From Streptomyces sp. RKND-216 (GTDB taxonomy: Bacteria; Actinomycetota; Actinomycetes; Streptomycetales; Streptomycetaceae), in assembly GCF_004795255.1 (NCBI RefSeq), contig NZ_SSBQ01000002.1, positions 787,001 through 851,000 of the forward strand: DNA of 64,000 nt, read 5' to 3'. The notes under the pieces are model-generated. The model was not told the DNA's origin, searched no databases, and saw nothing but the letters and a program-made list of their open reading frames with translations. Each line of letters starts with the position of its first letter. Within the stretch, counting starts at the first letter, position 1. A program made the translations under genes and the position numbers. This document shows, in pieces, positions 1 to 12,000 of the stretch.

Positions 1-2
1 CC

Positions 3-35
3 TCGCTGATCGCCGACATGGCCAAGTCGGGCTGA
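3..35 (+). CDS. C-terminal tail of an upstream protein (partial, cut by window edge)
   Basis: The last ten codons of an open frame read [10 protein letters not shown] and end in TGA at 33-35, about 60 bases before the first NRPS gene on the same strand. Third-position GC is consistent with coding. Nothing in this tail identifies the protein. Its orientation and short distance to the synthetase make an upstream cluster gene plausible, but that is inference only. Confidence 0.4.
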   Translation, partial: SLIADMAKSG

Positions 36-94
36 CGTCCCGCCCTTTTCCCGAACCGGCACCGTCTGCCGGCCCCTTTCTGCTCGCTCACGTC

Positions 95-3000
95 ATGGAG
101 ATGGTGACCGTGTCCTCGTCATCGGTCGAGAACCTTTCGCAGATGCCCCCGTCCGCCACCTGGTCGTGTGTGCACGAGGCTTTCGAGGCCACCGCTCATC
201 GGTTTCCGGACCTGACCGCGCTGATCTGTGGTGAGCAGAGCTTGACCTACCGCGAGGTGGACGAGGCCGCCAACCGTCTGGCCCACCACCTGCGCGCCTG
301 CGGGGTGTCCCGCGGGGACACCGTCGCCGTCCTCCTCGACCGCGACCTCCCCCTGGCCACCACCACCCTCGCCGTCCTCAAAACCGGCGCCGCCTACACC
401 CTCCTCGACCCCGACTTCCCCACCACCCGCCTGACCACCATCACCCACCACTCCCACGCCACCCACCTCCTCACCACCACCAGCCACAACACCCAATGGC
501 TGGACGACGCGACCCAGGTAGTCCTCCTGGACCGCGACGAGGCGACCATCACCACACAGCCGGCCACACCACCAGACATCCCCATCACGCCCGAAGACAC
601 CGCCTGCGTGATGTTCACCTCCGGCTCCACCGGCACCCCCAAAGGCGTCGCCACCCCCCACCAAGCGCTCACCACCACCCTCACCCACCAGCACTTCACC
701 ACCACCACACCCGGCGACACCTGGCTCCAGTGCTCCCCCATCCCCTGGGACGCCTACGCCCTCGAACTCTTCACCCCCCTCCTCCACGGCGCCACCTGCA
801 TCCTCCAACCCGGAACCCGCCCCGACCCCGACACCATCGCCAACCTCATCACCACCCACCAACCCACCCACCTCCACCTCTCCGCCAGCCTCTTCAACCA
901 CCTCCTCGACACCCACCCCCACCTCCTCAACCACACCCACCACACCCTCACCGGCGGCGAACCCCTCTCCGTCCCCCACATCACCAAAGCCCTCAACAAC
1001 CACCCCCACCTCACCCTCACCAACGGCTACTCACCCGTCGAATCCACCATCTTCACCACCACCCACACCATCACCCCCGAGGACACCCAACGCCCCACCA
1101 TCCCCATCGGCACCCCCCTCCCCACCAAAAACACCCTCCTCCTCGACCCCCACCTCAACCCCGTCCCACCCGGCACCATCGGCGAGATCTACATGACCGG
1201 CACCGGACTCGCCCACGGCTACACCCACCAACCCGCCCTCACCGCCGAACGCTTCACCGCCAACCCCCACGGCCACCCCGGCGAGCGCATGTACCGCACC
1301 GGCGACCTCGCCCGCCAACTCCCCAACGGCACCCTCGAATACCACGGCCGCACCGACCACCAAATCAAAATCCGCGGCTACCGCATCGAACCCACCGAAA
1401 TACAAACCACACTCACCAACCACCCCCACATCCGCCACACCGCAGTCCTCCCCCACCAACCCACCCCCGGCAACACCCAACTCGTCGCCTACATCGTCCC
1501 CGAAAGCGGAGTCGAGATCACGCCGGGCGAGCTGCGGCGCTACGTTTCCGGCCGGCTGCCGGAATACATGGTGCCGAGCACCTATGTCTTCCTCGACGCG
1601 CTGCCGCTGACCCCCAACGGCAAACTCGACCGCGCCGCCCTCCCCACACCCGACTTCCGCTCGACGGCTACCGAAGGCCGTGCCCCCGAAACGCCACTGG
1701 AACGACGGCTCTGCACGCTGTATGCCGAAATCCTGGACCTGGCGGAGGTGGGCGCCGACGCCGATTTCCTCCAGCTCGGCGGACACAGCCTGCTCGCCGC
1801 GCGTCTCGTCGCCCGCATACGCTCCGTACTCGACGCCGAGATCGGGGTCGGGGACGTCCTCCGGTCCCCCACCGTGGCAGAACTCGCGTCCGTGGTGGCC
1901 GGCGCCCCGAGCGCGCGCCCGGCACTGACCGCGGGACCGCGTCCCCAGCACGTCCCCCCTGCTCACGCGCAGCGGCGCATCTGGCTCCTGGACCAGGCGG
2001 CAGGCCCGTCTTCGCTCTACAACGTGCCGTTCACCGTGCGGCTGCACGGTGAACCGGACCAGGGGTGCCTGCGGGACGCCCTGCTGGACGTGATCACCCG
2101 TCACGAAGCGCTGCGGACCGTCTTCCCCGCCCCCGACGGCGAACCCCACCAGCACCTCCTCGAGTCCCGTGACGTCACGCTGCGCTGGGGTGTCTCCCGG
2201 GTCGCGCCCGAGGACGTGGACGGGGCGGTCCGTGCGGAGGCGGCCCGCCCGTTCGACCTGGCGGAGGAGAGTCCTTTCCGCGCCCGGCTGTTCTCCACCG
2301 GCGACGGTGCGCACGTGCTGCTGCTGGTGCTGCACCACATCGCCGGCGACGGCTGGTCCGTCGGCCCCCTCCTGCGCGACCTGAGTGCCGCCTACACCGC
2401 GCGCACCCGCGGCCACGCACCCGACTGGGACGAACTCCCCATCCAGTACGCCGACTACACCCTGTGGCAGCACGAACTCCTCGGCGACCCCGACGATCCC
2501 GGCAGCCTCCTCGCCACCCAGCTCGAGCACTGGCGCCACACCCTCACCGGCCTCCCGGAAGAACTCACCCTGCCGGTGCCGGGACGGCGTTCGGACGACA
2601 GCGCCCGCGCCGGTGCGGCACTGCCGCTGCACCTCCCGGCCGAGCTGCACGCCCGTGTGGTGGAACTGGCGCGGGAGACCGGCACCACCGTCTTCATGGT
2701 CCTCCACGCAGCCCTGGCCGCCACCCTCACCCGCCTCGGCGCCGGCACCGACATCCCCCTCGGCACCCCCGTCGCCGGACGCACCGACCAAGCCCTGGAA
2801 CACCTGGTGGGCTTCTTCGTCAACACCCTCGTCCTCCGCACCGACACCAGCGGCAACCCCACCTTCCGCACCCTCCTGCACCGCGTACGCGACACCGACC
2901 TGGCCGCCTACGCCCACCAGGACCTCCCCTTCGAAACCCTCGTCGAAGACCTCAACCCGGCCCGCGCCGCCGGACGCAACCCGCTGTTCCAGACCATGCT

Positions 3001-6000
3001 CGTCCTCCAGAACAACGCCACCGGCACGCTCCGGATGGCCGGAGTGGAGGCGGAGGCGCCTCAGGTCCTGGCACTCGACTCGGCGAAGTTCGACATCACC
3101 GTCGACGTGACGGAACAGCACGACGACGGCGAACCGGCGGGGCTGACCGGCACGCTCACAACCGCCACCGACCTCTTCGACCGCCGGGCCGCCGAGGACT
3201 TCGCCGAGCGCTGGACGCGGCTGATCGAGGCAATGACCACGGACCCCGGTGCGACGATCGGCGACGTCGACATGCTGACGGCCGCGGAACGGGAGGCGCT
3301 GCGAAGCGAGCGGCAGGCGGTGCGTCGGGGGCCCGTGACGGGGACCGTGCAGGAGACCTTCGCATCCGCCGCCGACCGCCACCCCGACGCCACCGCACTC
3401 GTCTGCGAGCAGGAGCGTCTGACCTACCGCGAACTGGACCAGGCCGCCAACCGCCTCGCCCACCACCTCCGCTCCAGTGGGGTGACCCGCGGCGACACCG
3501 TGGCGATCCTTCTCCAGCGCGACGCCGGGCTGGTCGTGGCCCTGCTCGCCGTCCTGAAGGCCGGGGCGGGCTACACGCTGCTCGACCCTCACTTCCCCGC
3601 GGCGCGACTTCGTGCCGTCACCGACCAGGCGGACGTCAGCCATGTACTGAGCACCACCGCTCACGACGCGGGCTGGCGGAACGACGCGACGCAGCTCGTC
3701 CTGCTCGACCGGGACGCGGCCGCGATCGGCAACCTGCCGGCCACACCGCCGGCGCTCACGGTCTCGTCCGAGGACACCGCCTGCGTGATGTTCACCTCGG
3801 GCTCCACCGGTACCCCCAAGGGCGTCGTCACCCCCCACCGCGCACTGGTCGGCACGGTCCTCGGCCAGAGCTACGCGGACTTCGGTGCCGGGGAGACGTG
3901 GCTCCAGTGCTCGCCGATCTCGTGGGACGCCTTCGCACTCGAGCTGTTCGGGCCGCTGTTCCACGGGGGGACGTGCGTCCTCCACCCGGGGAACCGGGTC
4001 GACCCCGCCAAGGTGGCCGCACTGATCCGGCAGCACCGGGTCACCACCGCCTACCTGTCCAGCGGTCTGTTCAGCCACCTGCTGGACAACCATCCCGCAG
4101 CCTTCGAGGGTGTACGGGTCCTGATGTCCGGCGGTGAACGCCTCTCGCCGCCGCACTTCGCCCGTGCGCTGCGGGAGTATCCGGGGACCCGGTTCGTGAA
4201 CGGCTACGGCCCGGTCGAGGCCGCCGTCTTCGCCACCGCGCACGCCATCTCACCGCAGGACCCGGCGTCCGGCTCGATCCCGGTGGGGAGGGCCCTGGCG
4301 GGCAAGCCCGTCCATGTCCTCGACGCACGGCTCCGGGAGGTGCCGCCCGGCGTTCTCGGTGAGGTGTACGTGGCGGGCCTCGGCCTCGCCCACGGGTACG
4401 CCGGCCTGCCCGGCCCGACCGCCGAGTGCTTCGTGGCGGACCCATACGGCCCTCCGGGCAGCGTGATGTACCGGACCGGGGACCTCGCGCGCCGCCGGGC
4501 CGACGGCACGATCGAGCATCACGGCCGCGCCGACGACCAGCTGAAGATCCGCGGTTTCCGCATCGATCCCGCAGAGGTGGCAGGCGCCCTCGCCGGTCAT
4601 CCGGACGTGCGGCAGGCCGTGGTCACGCCCTACACGTCGGAGGCGACCGGCTCAGTGCAGCTCGTCGCCCATGTCGTCGGCCGCCGGGGCTCCGCCCCGG
4701 TCGACACCGCAGCGCTGCGCCGGTACGCCGAAGAGCACCTGCCGCCGCACCTGCTGCCCGCGAGCTACGTGCCGCTCGACGCGCTGCCGCTGACAGCCTC
4801 GGGCAAGGTCGACCGCCGTGCCCTGCCGGAGCCGGAGCGGGCGAGTGCATCCCAGGGCCCACAGCCGGCGACTCCGCGGGAACGTGCCCTGTGCGCGCTG
4901 TTCTGCGAGGTACTCGGCCTGGACACGGTAAGCGTGCGGGACGACTTCTTCCACCTGGGCGGCCACAGCCTGCTGGCGGCGCGGCTGAGCAGCCGCGTCC
5001 GGGCGACGATGGGGGTGGAGACCGGAGTCGCCGACGTGTTCCGCTTCCCCACGGTCTCGGCCCTGGCGGCACGTCTGGAGACGGCCGAGCGGGCGAAGCC
5101 GCCGCTCTCCCGGTACGCGCGCCCCGACGCACTGCCGCTGTCGTCGGCCCAGCAGCGGCTGTGGTTCCTCGAGGAGGCGCAGGGGCCGAACGCCTCCTAC
5201 CACGTCCCGTTCCTGCTCCACCTGCGCGGTGAACCGGACGTGAGCGCCCTGCGCGAAGCGGTACGGGACGTGGTGCGCCGTCACGAGGCGCTGCGCACCG
5301 TCTATCCCGTCACGAACGGCGTACCGCGGCAGCACATCGTGCCGGTGTCGGCCGCCCGCGACCTGTGGCAGCAGCGGGAATGCGGCGAGCAGGAAGCGGA
5401 TGCGCTGATCCAGGAGGCGACGGTTCTCCCCTTCGACCTGTCGTCGGAGGTTCCCTTCCGTGCCCGGCTGTTCCGTTCGGCTCCGGACGAGCATGTGCTG
5501 CTGCTGGTGCTGCACCACATCGCCGGTGACGGCTGGTCCGTCGGCCCCCTCCTGCGCGACCTGGGCACCGCCTACACCGCCCGCAGCAACGGCCGGTCAC
5601 CCGACTGGGACAAACTCCCCGTCCAGTACGCCGACTACACCCTCTGGCAGCGAGAACTCCTCGGCGACCCCGACAACCCCGGCAGCCTCCTCGCCACCCA
5701 GCTCGACCACTGGCGCCACACCCTGGCCGGCCTGCCCGAAGAACTCACCCTGCCCACCGACCGGCCACGCCCCGCACAGCCCAGCGGCCACGGCGCCGAC
5801 GCCCCCCTGACCCTGGACGCCGCCACCCACGCCCGTGTGGTGGAGCTCGCGCGGGAGACCGGCACCACCGTCTTCATGGTCCTCCACGCCGCACTCGCCG
5901 CCACCCTCACCCGCCTCGGCGCCGGCACCGACATCCCCCTCGGCACCCCCGTCGCCGGACGCACCGACCAAGCCCTCGACCACCTCATCGGCTTCTTCGT

Positions 6001-9000
6001 CAACACCCTCGTCCTGCGCACCGACACCAGCGGCAACCCCACCTTCCGCACCCTCCTGCACCGCGTACGCAACACCGACCTCACCGCCTACGCCCACCAG
6101 GACCTCCCCTTCGAAACCCTCGTCGAAGACCTCAACCCGACCCGCACCCTCACCCACCACCCCCTCTTCCAGGTGATGCTGGCGCTGCAGGACGAAGAGG
6201 CGCCCCCTGCTCTGCCGGGCCTGGAGGTCTCGGTCGAGCACCCGTCCCGGGGGACGGCGAAGTTCGATCTGACGGTGGCGGTCACCGAGCACACCGACGC
6301 CGACGGGTGCCCGGCAGGGCTGTCCGGTCACGCCGAATACGCCACCGACCTCTACGACCACACCACCGTCGAAAAGCTCCTGGACCGCCTCACCCGGCTC
6401 CTCACCACCGCCACCACCCACCCCGACGACCCGATCGGCACCATCAACCTCCTCACCCCCGAGGAACACACCACCTGGCACGCAAGGGCAACCCGCACCA
6501 CCGCGACCACCGGGCCCCTCACCCTCACCCACGCCTTCCAGACCACCGCTGATCGGTTTCCGGACCTGACCGCGCTCGTGTGCGGGGAGCAGAGCTTGAC
6601 CTACCGCGAGGTGGACGAGGCCGCCAACCGTCTGGCCCACCACCTGCGCGCCTGCGGGGTGTCCCGCGGGGACACCGTCGCCGTCCTCCTCGACCGCGAC
6701 CTCCCCCTGGCCACCACCACCCTCGCCGTCCTCAAAACCGGCGCCGCCTACACCCTCCTCGACCCCGACTTCCCCACCACCCGCCTGACCACCATCACCC
6801 ACCACTCCCACGCCACCCACCTCCTCACCACCACCAGCCACAACACCCAATGGCTGGACGACGCGACCCAGGTAGTCCTCCTGGACCGCGACGAGGCGAC
6901 CATCGCCGCCCAGCCGGCCACACCACCAGACATCCCCATCACGCCCGAAGACACCGCCTGCGTGATGTTCACCTCCGGCTCCACCGGCACCCCCAAAGGC
7001 GTCGCCACCCCCCACCAAGCGCTCACCACCACCCTCACCCACCAGCACTTCACCACCACCACACCCGGCGACACCTGGCTCCAGTGCTCCCCCATCCCCT
7101 GGGACGCCTACGCCCTCGAACTCTTCACCCCCCTCCTCCACGGCGCCACCTGCATCCTCCAACCCGGAACCCGCCCCGACCCCGACACCATCGCCAACCT
7201 CATCACCACCCACCAACCCACCCACCTCCACCTCTCCGCCAGCCTCTTCAACCACCTCCTCGACACCCACCCCCACCTCCTCAACCACACCCACCACACC
7301 CTCACCGGCGGCGAACCCCTCTCCGTCCCCCACATCACCAAAGCCCTCAACAACCACCCCCACCTCACCCTCACCAACGGCTACTCACCCGTCGAATCCA
7401 CCATCTTCACCACCACCCACACCATCACGTCCGAGGACACCCAACGCCCCACCATCCCCATCGGCACCCCCCTCCCCACCAAAAACACCCTCCTCCTCGA
7501 CCCCCACCTCAACCCCGTCCCACCCGGCACCATCGGCGAGATCTACATGACCGGCACCGGACTCGCCCACGGCTACACCCATCAACCCGCCCTCACCGCC
7601 GAACGCTTCACCGCCAACCCCCACGGCCACCCCGGCGAGCGCATGTACCGCACCGGCGACCTCGCCCGCCAACTCCCCAACGGCACCCTCGAATACCACG
7701 GCCGCACCGACCACCAAATCAAAATCCGCGGCTACCGCATCGAACCCACCGAAATACAAACCACACTGTCCGGATACCCCTCCGTCCAGCAGGCCGCAGT
7801 CCTCCCCCGCGACGACCACAACGGCACCACCCGACTCGTCGCCTACGTGGTGGCGGAGGAGGGGACGACGTCCGCCACGCTGCGTTCCCGGCTGGCTGAA
7901 CGGCTGCCGGAATACATGGTGCCGAGCGCCTACGTGTTCCTCGACGCGCTGCCGCTGACGCCCAACGGCAAACTCGACCGCGCCGCCCTCCCCACACCCC
8001 AGCAGCCCGCCACCACCACCGGCCGCCCACCCCGCACCCCCCGCGAAGAGATCCTCTGCACCCTCTTCGCCGACGTCCTCGGCCTCGACACCGTCGGCGC
8101 CGACGACAACTTCTTCCACCTCGGCGGACACAGCCTGCTCGCCGCCCGGCTGATCAGCCGCATCCGCGCGACGCTCGGCGTCGAGGCCGGCATCCGCGAC
8201 CTCTTCGGTGCTCCGACCGTCGAGGGCCTGGCCGGCCGGTTGTCGGATACGCAGGAGGCGCGGACTCCGTTGCATCCGGCGTGTCGTCCACCGCGCATTC
8301 CGTTGTCGCACGCGCAGCAGCGGCTGTGGTTCCTGGACGCGACCGAGGGCGGCGACGCCGCCTACCAGGTGCCGTGGACCGTTCACCTGCGCGGACCGCT
8401 CGACGCGGACCGCTTGCGGCGTGCGGCGAAGGACGTCGTGGCCCGTCACGAGGTGCTGCGGACCGTCTTCCCCGCCCCCGACGGCGAACCCCACCAGCAC
8501 ATCCTGCCGTCGGACGACTTCCACCTGTCGTGGTCCGTCGTGGACTGCGCCGAGGATGAGGTCGCCGCAGCCGTGGAGGCGGAGTCCGCCCGGCTGTTCG
8601 ACCTCGAGAGGGACGTCCCGCTCCGGGCACACCTGCTGCGGGTGTCCGCGCAGGAGCACGTGCTGCTGCTGGTGATGCACCACATCGTGAGCGACGGCTG
8701 GTCGATGCCCGTGCTGCTACGCGACCTGAGTGCCACCTACAGCGCCCGCAGCGACGGCGAGGCACCCGGGTGGGAGGAACTCCCCGTCCAGTACGCCGAC
8801 TACACCCTGTGGCAGCGAGAACTCCTCGGCGACCCCGACGACCCGGGCAGCCTCCTCGCCACCCAGCTCGACCACTGGCGCCACACTCTCGCCGGCCTGC
8901 CAGACCGGATAGAGCTGCCGGCGGACCGGACGGCCACCGCGGAGGCGGACCGGACCGGAGGGCTGCACCGGTTCCAGCTGGACGCCGCCACCCACGCCCG

Positions 9001-12000
9001 CGTGGTGGAGCTCGCGCGGGAGACCGGCACCACCGTCTTCATGGTCCTCCACGCCGCACTCGCCGCCACCCTCACCCGCCTCGGCGCCGGCACCGACATC
9101 CCCCTCGGCACCCCCGTCGCCGGACGCACCGACCAAGCCCTCGACCACCTCATCGGCTTCTTCGTCAACACCCTCGTCCTCCGCACCGACACCAGCGGCA
9201 ACCCCACCTTCCGCACCCTCCTGCACCGCGTACGCAACACCGACCTCACCGCCTACGCCCACCAGGACCTCCCCTTCGAAACCCTCGTCGAAGACCTCAA
9301 CCCGACCCGCACCCTCACCCACCACCCCCTCTTCCAGACCATGCTCGTCCTCCAGAACAACGCCACCACCGACATCGACCTTCCAGGACTGGACGCCGAC
9401 TCCACACCCGTGCCCGTCTCCACCGCGAAGTTCGACCTGTCCTTCCTGCTGACCGAGACCCGTGGCGAGGACGGCTCGCCGGGCGGGGTCGACGGAGTGC
9501 TGGAGTACGCCACCGCGCTGTTCGACGCGGAGACCGTGGACCGCACGGCTCAGCGGTTCGTCCGCCTTCTCACGCAGGTGGTCGCCGACCCGGATCTGCG
9601 GGTGGGGTCCGTCGCCGTCCTGGAGGAGGCGGAGCACCGCGTGCTGCTGTCCGAGGCCGCGGGGGCGGCGACCCCGTACCCCGCGGACCGCTGCCTGCAC
9701 GAACTGTTCGAGGAGCGGGCGGCCGCCGCCCCGGACGCGCCGGTGCTGTTCTTCGCGGACCGCACGGTGACCTTCGGGGACCTGGATGCGTCCGCGAACC
9801 GGCTCGCCCGGCTGCTTCTCCGACGAGGGGTGCGGCGCGGCGACCGCGTCGGGGTGCTGCTGCCGAGAGGCCCGGAGTTCGTCACTGCCCTCCTGGCCGC
9901 CCTGAAGGCCGGGGCGGCCTACGTGCCGCTCGACCCGGAGCACCCGGCCGAGCGCACCCGCACCGTGCTGTCGGAGGCCGGTGTCCGTGCCGTCGTCTCC
10001 GACGAGGCGCTGAGCACACGCATTCCCGAGGGCCCAGACGTGGTCCGTGTCGACCGGGACGTGGAGGCGCTGCACGCGGAGGACTGCCGGAAGCCCGCCG
10101 TGACGGTCTCGGCCGACGACGTGGCGTGCGTGCTCTACACCTCGGGATCGACGGGCCGGCCCAAGGGTGTGGCGACACCCCACCGGGCCACGGTCCGCAC
10201 CTTCTTCGGGCAGGACTACGTGGCCTTCGGCCCGGGCGAGGTGTCCCTGCAGTGCGCCCCGGTGTCGTGGGACGGACTCACCCTCGAACTGTGGCCGTCG
10301 CTGCTGCACGGCGGGGCGTGCGTGCTCGCACCGGGACAGACGCCGGAACCGCTGTCGATCGCGGACCTCGTGCGGAGGCACGCGGTCACCACGATGTGGC
10401 TGTCCGCCGGTTTGTTCGCCGTGATGGCGGACGACCACCCGGAGGTCTTCGACACGCTGCGCCAGGTAATGACCGGCGGCGAGGCCCCCTCGGTCGCCCA
10501 CGTCCACGCGGTGCGACGCAGGCATGCCGGGCTGCGGCTGGTGCACGGCTACGGGCCGGTGGAGAGCATGGTGTTCGCCACCACGCACCCGGTGTCGCCC
10601 GCCGACGCCGATCGGGCGGTGCTGCCCATCGGACGGCCCCTCGCCAACACCCAGGTCCACCTGCTCGACGAGGCCGGGGCACCCGTGCCGCACGGCGTCG
10701 TGGGCGAACTGTACGTGGCGGGTGACGGCCTGGCGCACGGCTATCTCCGGCGCCCCGCGGCGACCGCGGAGCGGTTCGTCGCCTGCCCCTTCGGGCCGCC
10801 CGGGGCACGGATGTACCGCACCGGGGACCTCGCACGGCGCAGGGCCGACGGCGAGCTCGAGTTCGTCGGCCGGGCAGACGACCAGGTCAAGATCCGCGGG
10901 TTCCGGGTCGAGCTCGGCGAGGTGGAAGCCACCGTGGCGGCTCACCCGGACGTCGAGAAGGCGCTCGTGACCGTGCGGGAGGACCAGGCCGGTCAGCGTC
11001 ACCTCGTCGCCTACCTGGTGGGGTCGGCCGATGTCGCGGAACTGCACGCCCACGCGCGGGCGAAACTTCCGGACTCCATGGTGCCGTCGGTGTTCGTTCC
11101 GCTGGAGGCGCTGCCGCTGACCCCGAACGGCAAAGTGGACCGTCGCGCCCTGCCGGAGCCCGAGTTCCGCGGGAGTGCTCCGTACCGGGCACCTCGGACC
11201 GCGCACCAGGAGATTCTCTGCGGCGTGTTCGCCGAGCTGCTCGGCCGGGACGTCGTGGGCGTCGACGACGACTTCTTCCGGATCGGCGGCCACTCGCTGC
11301 TGGCCGCACGCCTGTCGGCGCGGGTCCGGGGGGTCCTCGGTGTGGAGCTGTCGATCCGCGACGTGTTCCGTTGCCCCACGGTGGCGGGTCTCGCCGGACT
11401 GATCGGGTCGGCGGAGGCCGCCCGGCCGGCGTTGCAGCGGGTCGAACGGCCGACGGCACTGCCGGCGTCACCCGCTCAGCGACGTCTGTGGTTCCTCGAC
11501 CTCACCCGGATCACCGGCTCCGCCTACCACGTGGCGCACACGTTGCGGCTGGCGGGAGACCTGGACCGGGTCGCACTGGCGGCGGCCCTGACCGACCTGG
11601 TGGGCCGTCACGAGGCGCTGCGCACGGTGTTCTCCGAGGAGGACGGGCTCGTGCACCAGCACGTGCTGCCTGGTCCCGACACGGTGGAGCTCCCCTTCGG
11701 CACGCCGGACGCCGAGGACGTGGACGGGGCGGTCCGCACAGAGGCGGCGCGTCCGTTCGACCTGTCGTCGGAGGTTCCTTTCCGTGCCCGGCTGTTCCGT
11801 TCGGCTCCGGACGAGCATGTGCTGCTGCTGGTGCTGCACCACATCGCCGGTGACGGCTGGTCCGTCGGCCCTCTCCTGCGCGACCTGGGCACCGCCTACA
11901 CCGCCCGCCGCGAGGGCCGGTCACCCGACTGGGACGAACTCCCCGTCCAGTACGCCGACTACACCCTCTGGCAGCGAGAACTCCTCGGCGACCCCGACGA

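Noticed and set aside
1031..4243. Long minus-strand open frame (about 1070 codons) opposite the first NRPS, with similar ones at 5597-7363, 8717-11293, 11921-13690, 15407-18196 and 18275-21967
   Set aside because: These are antisense shadows of high-GC coding DNA. The translations are low-complexity (Gly/Val/Glu-rich over the C-rich blocks), without domains, and the plus-strand frames encode complete NRPS domains.
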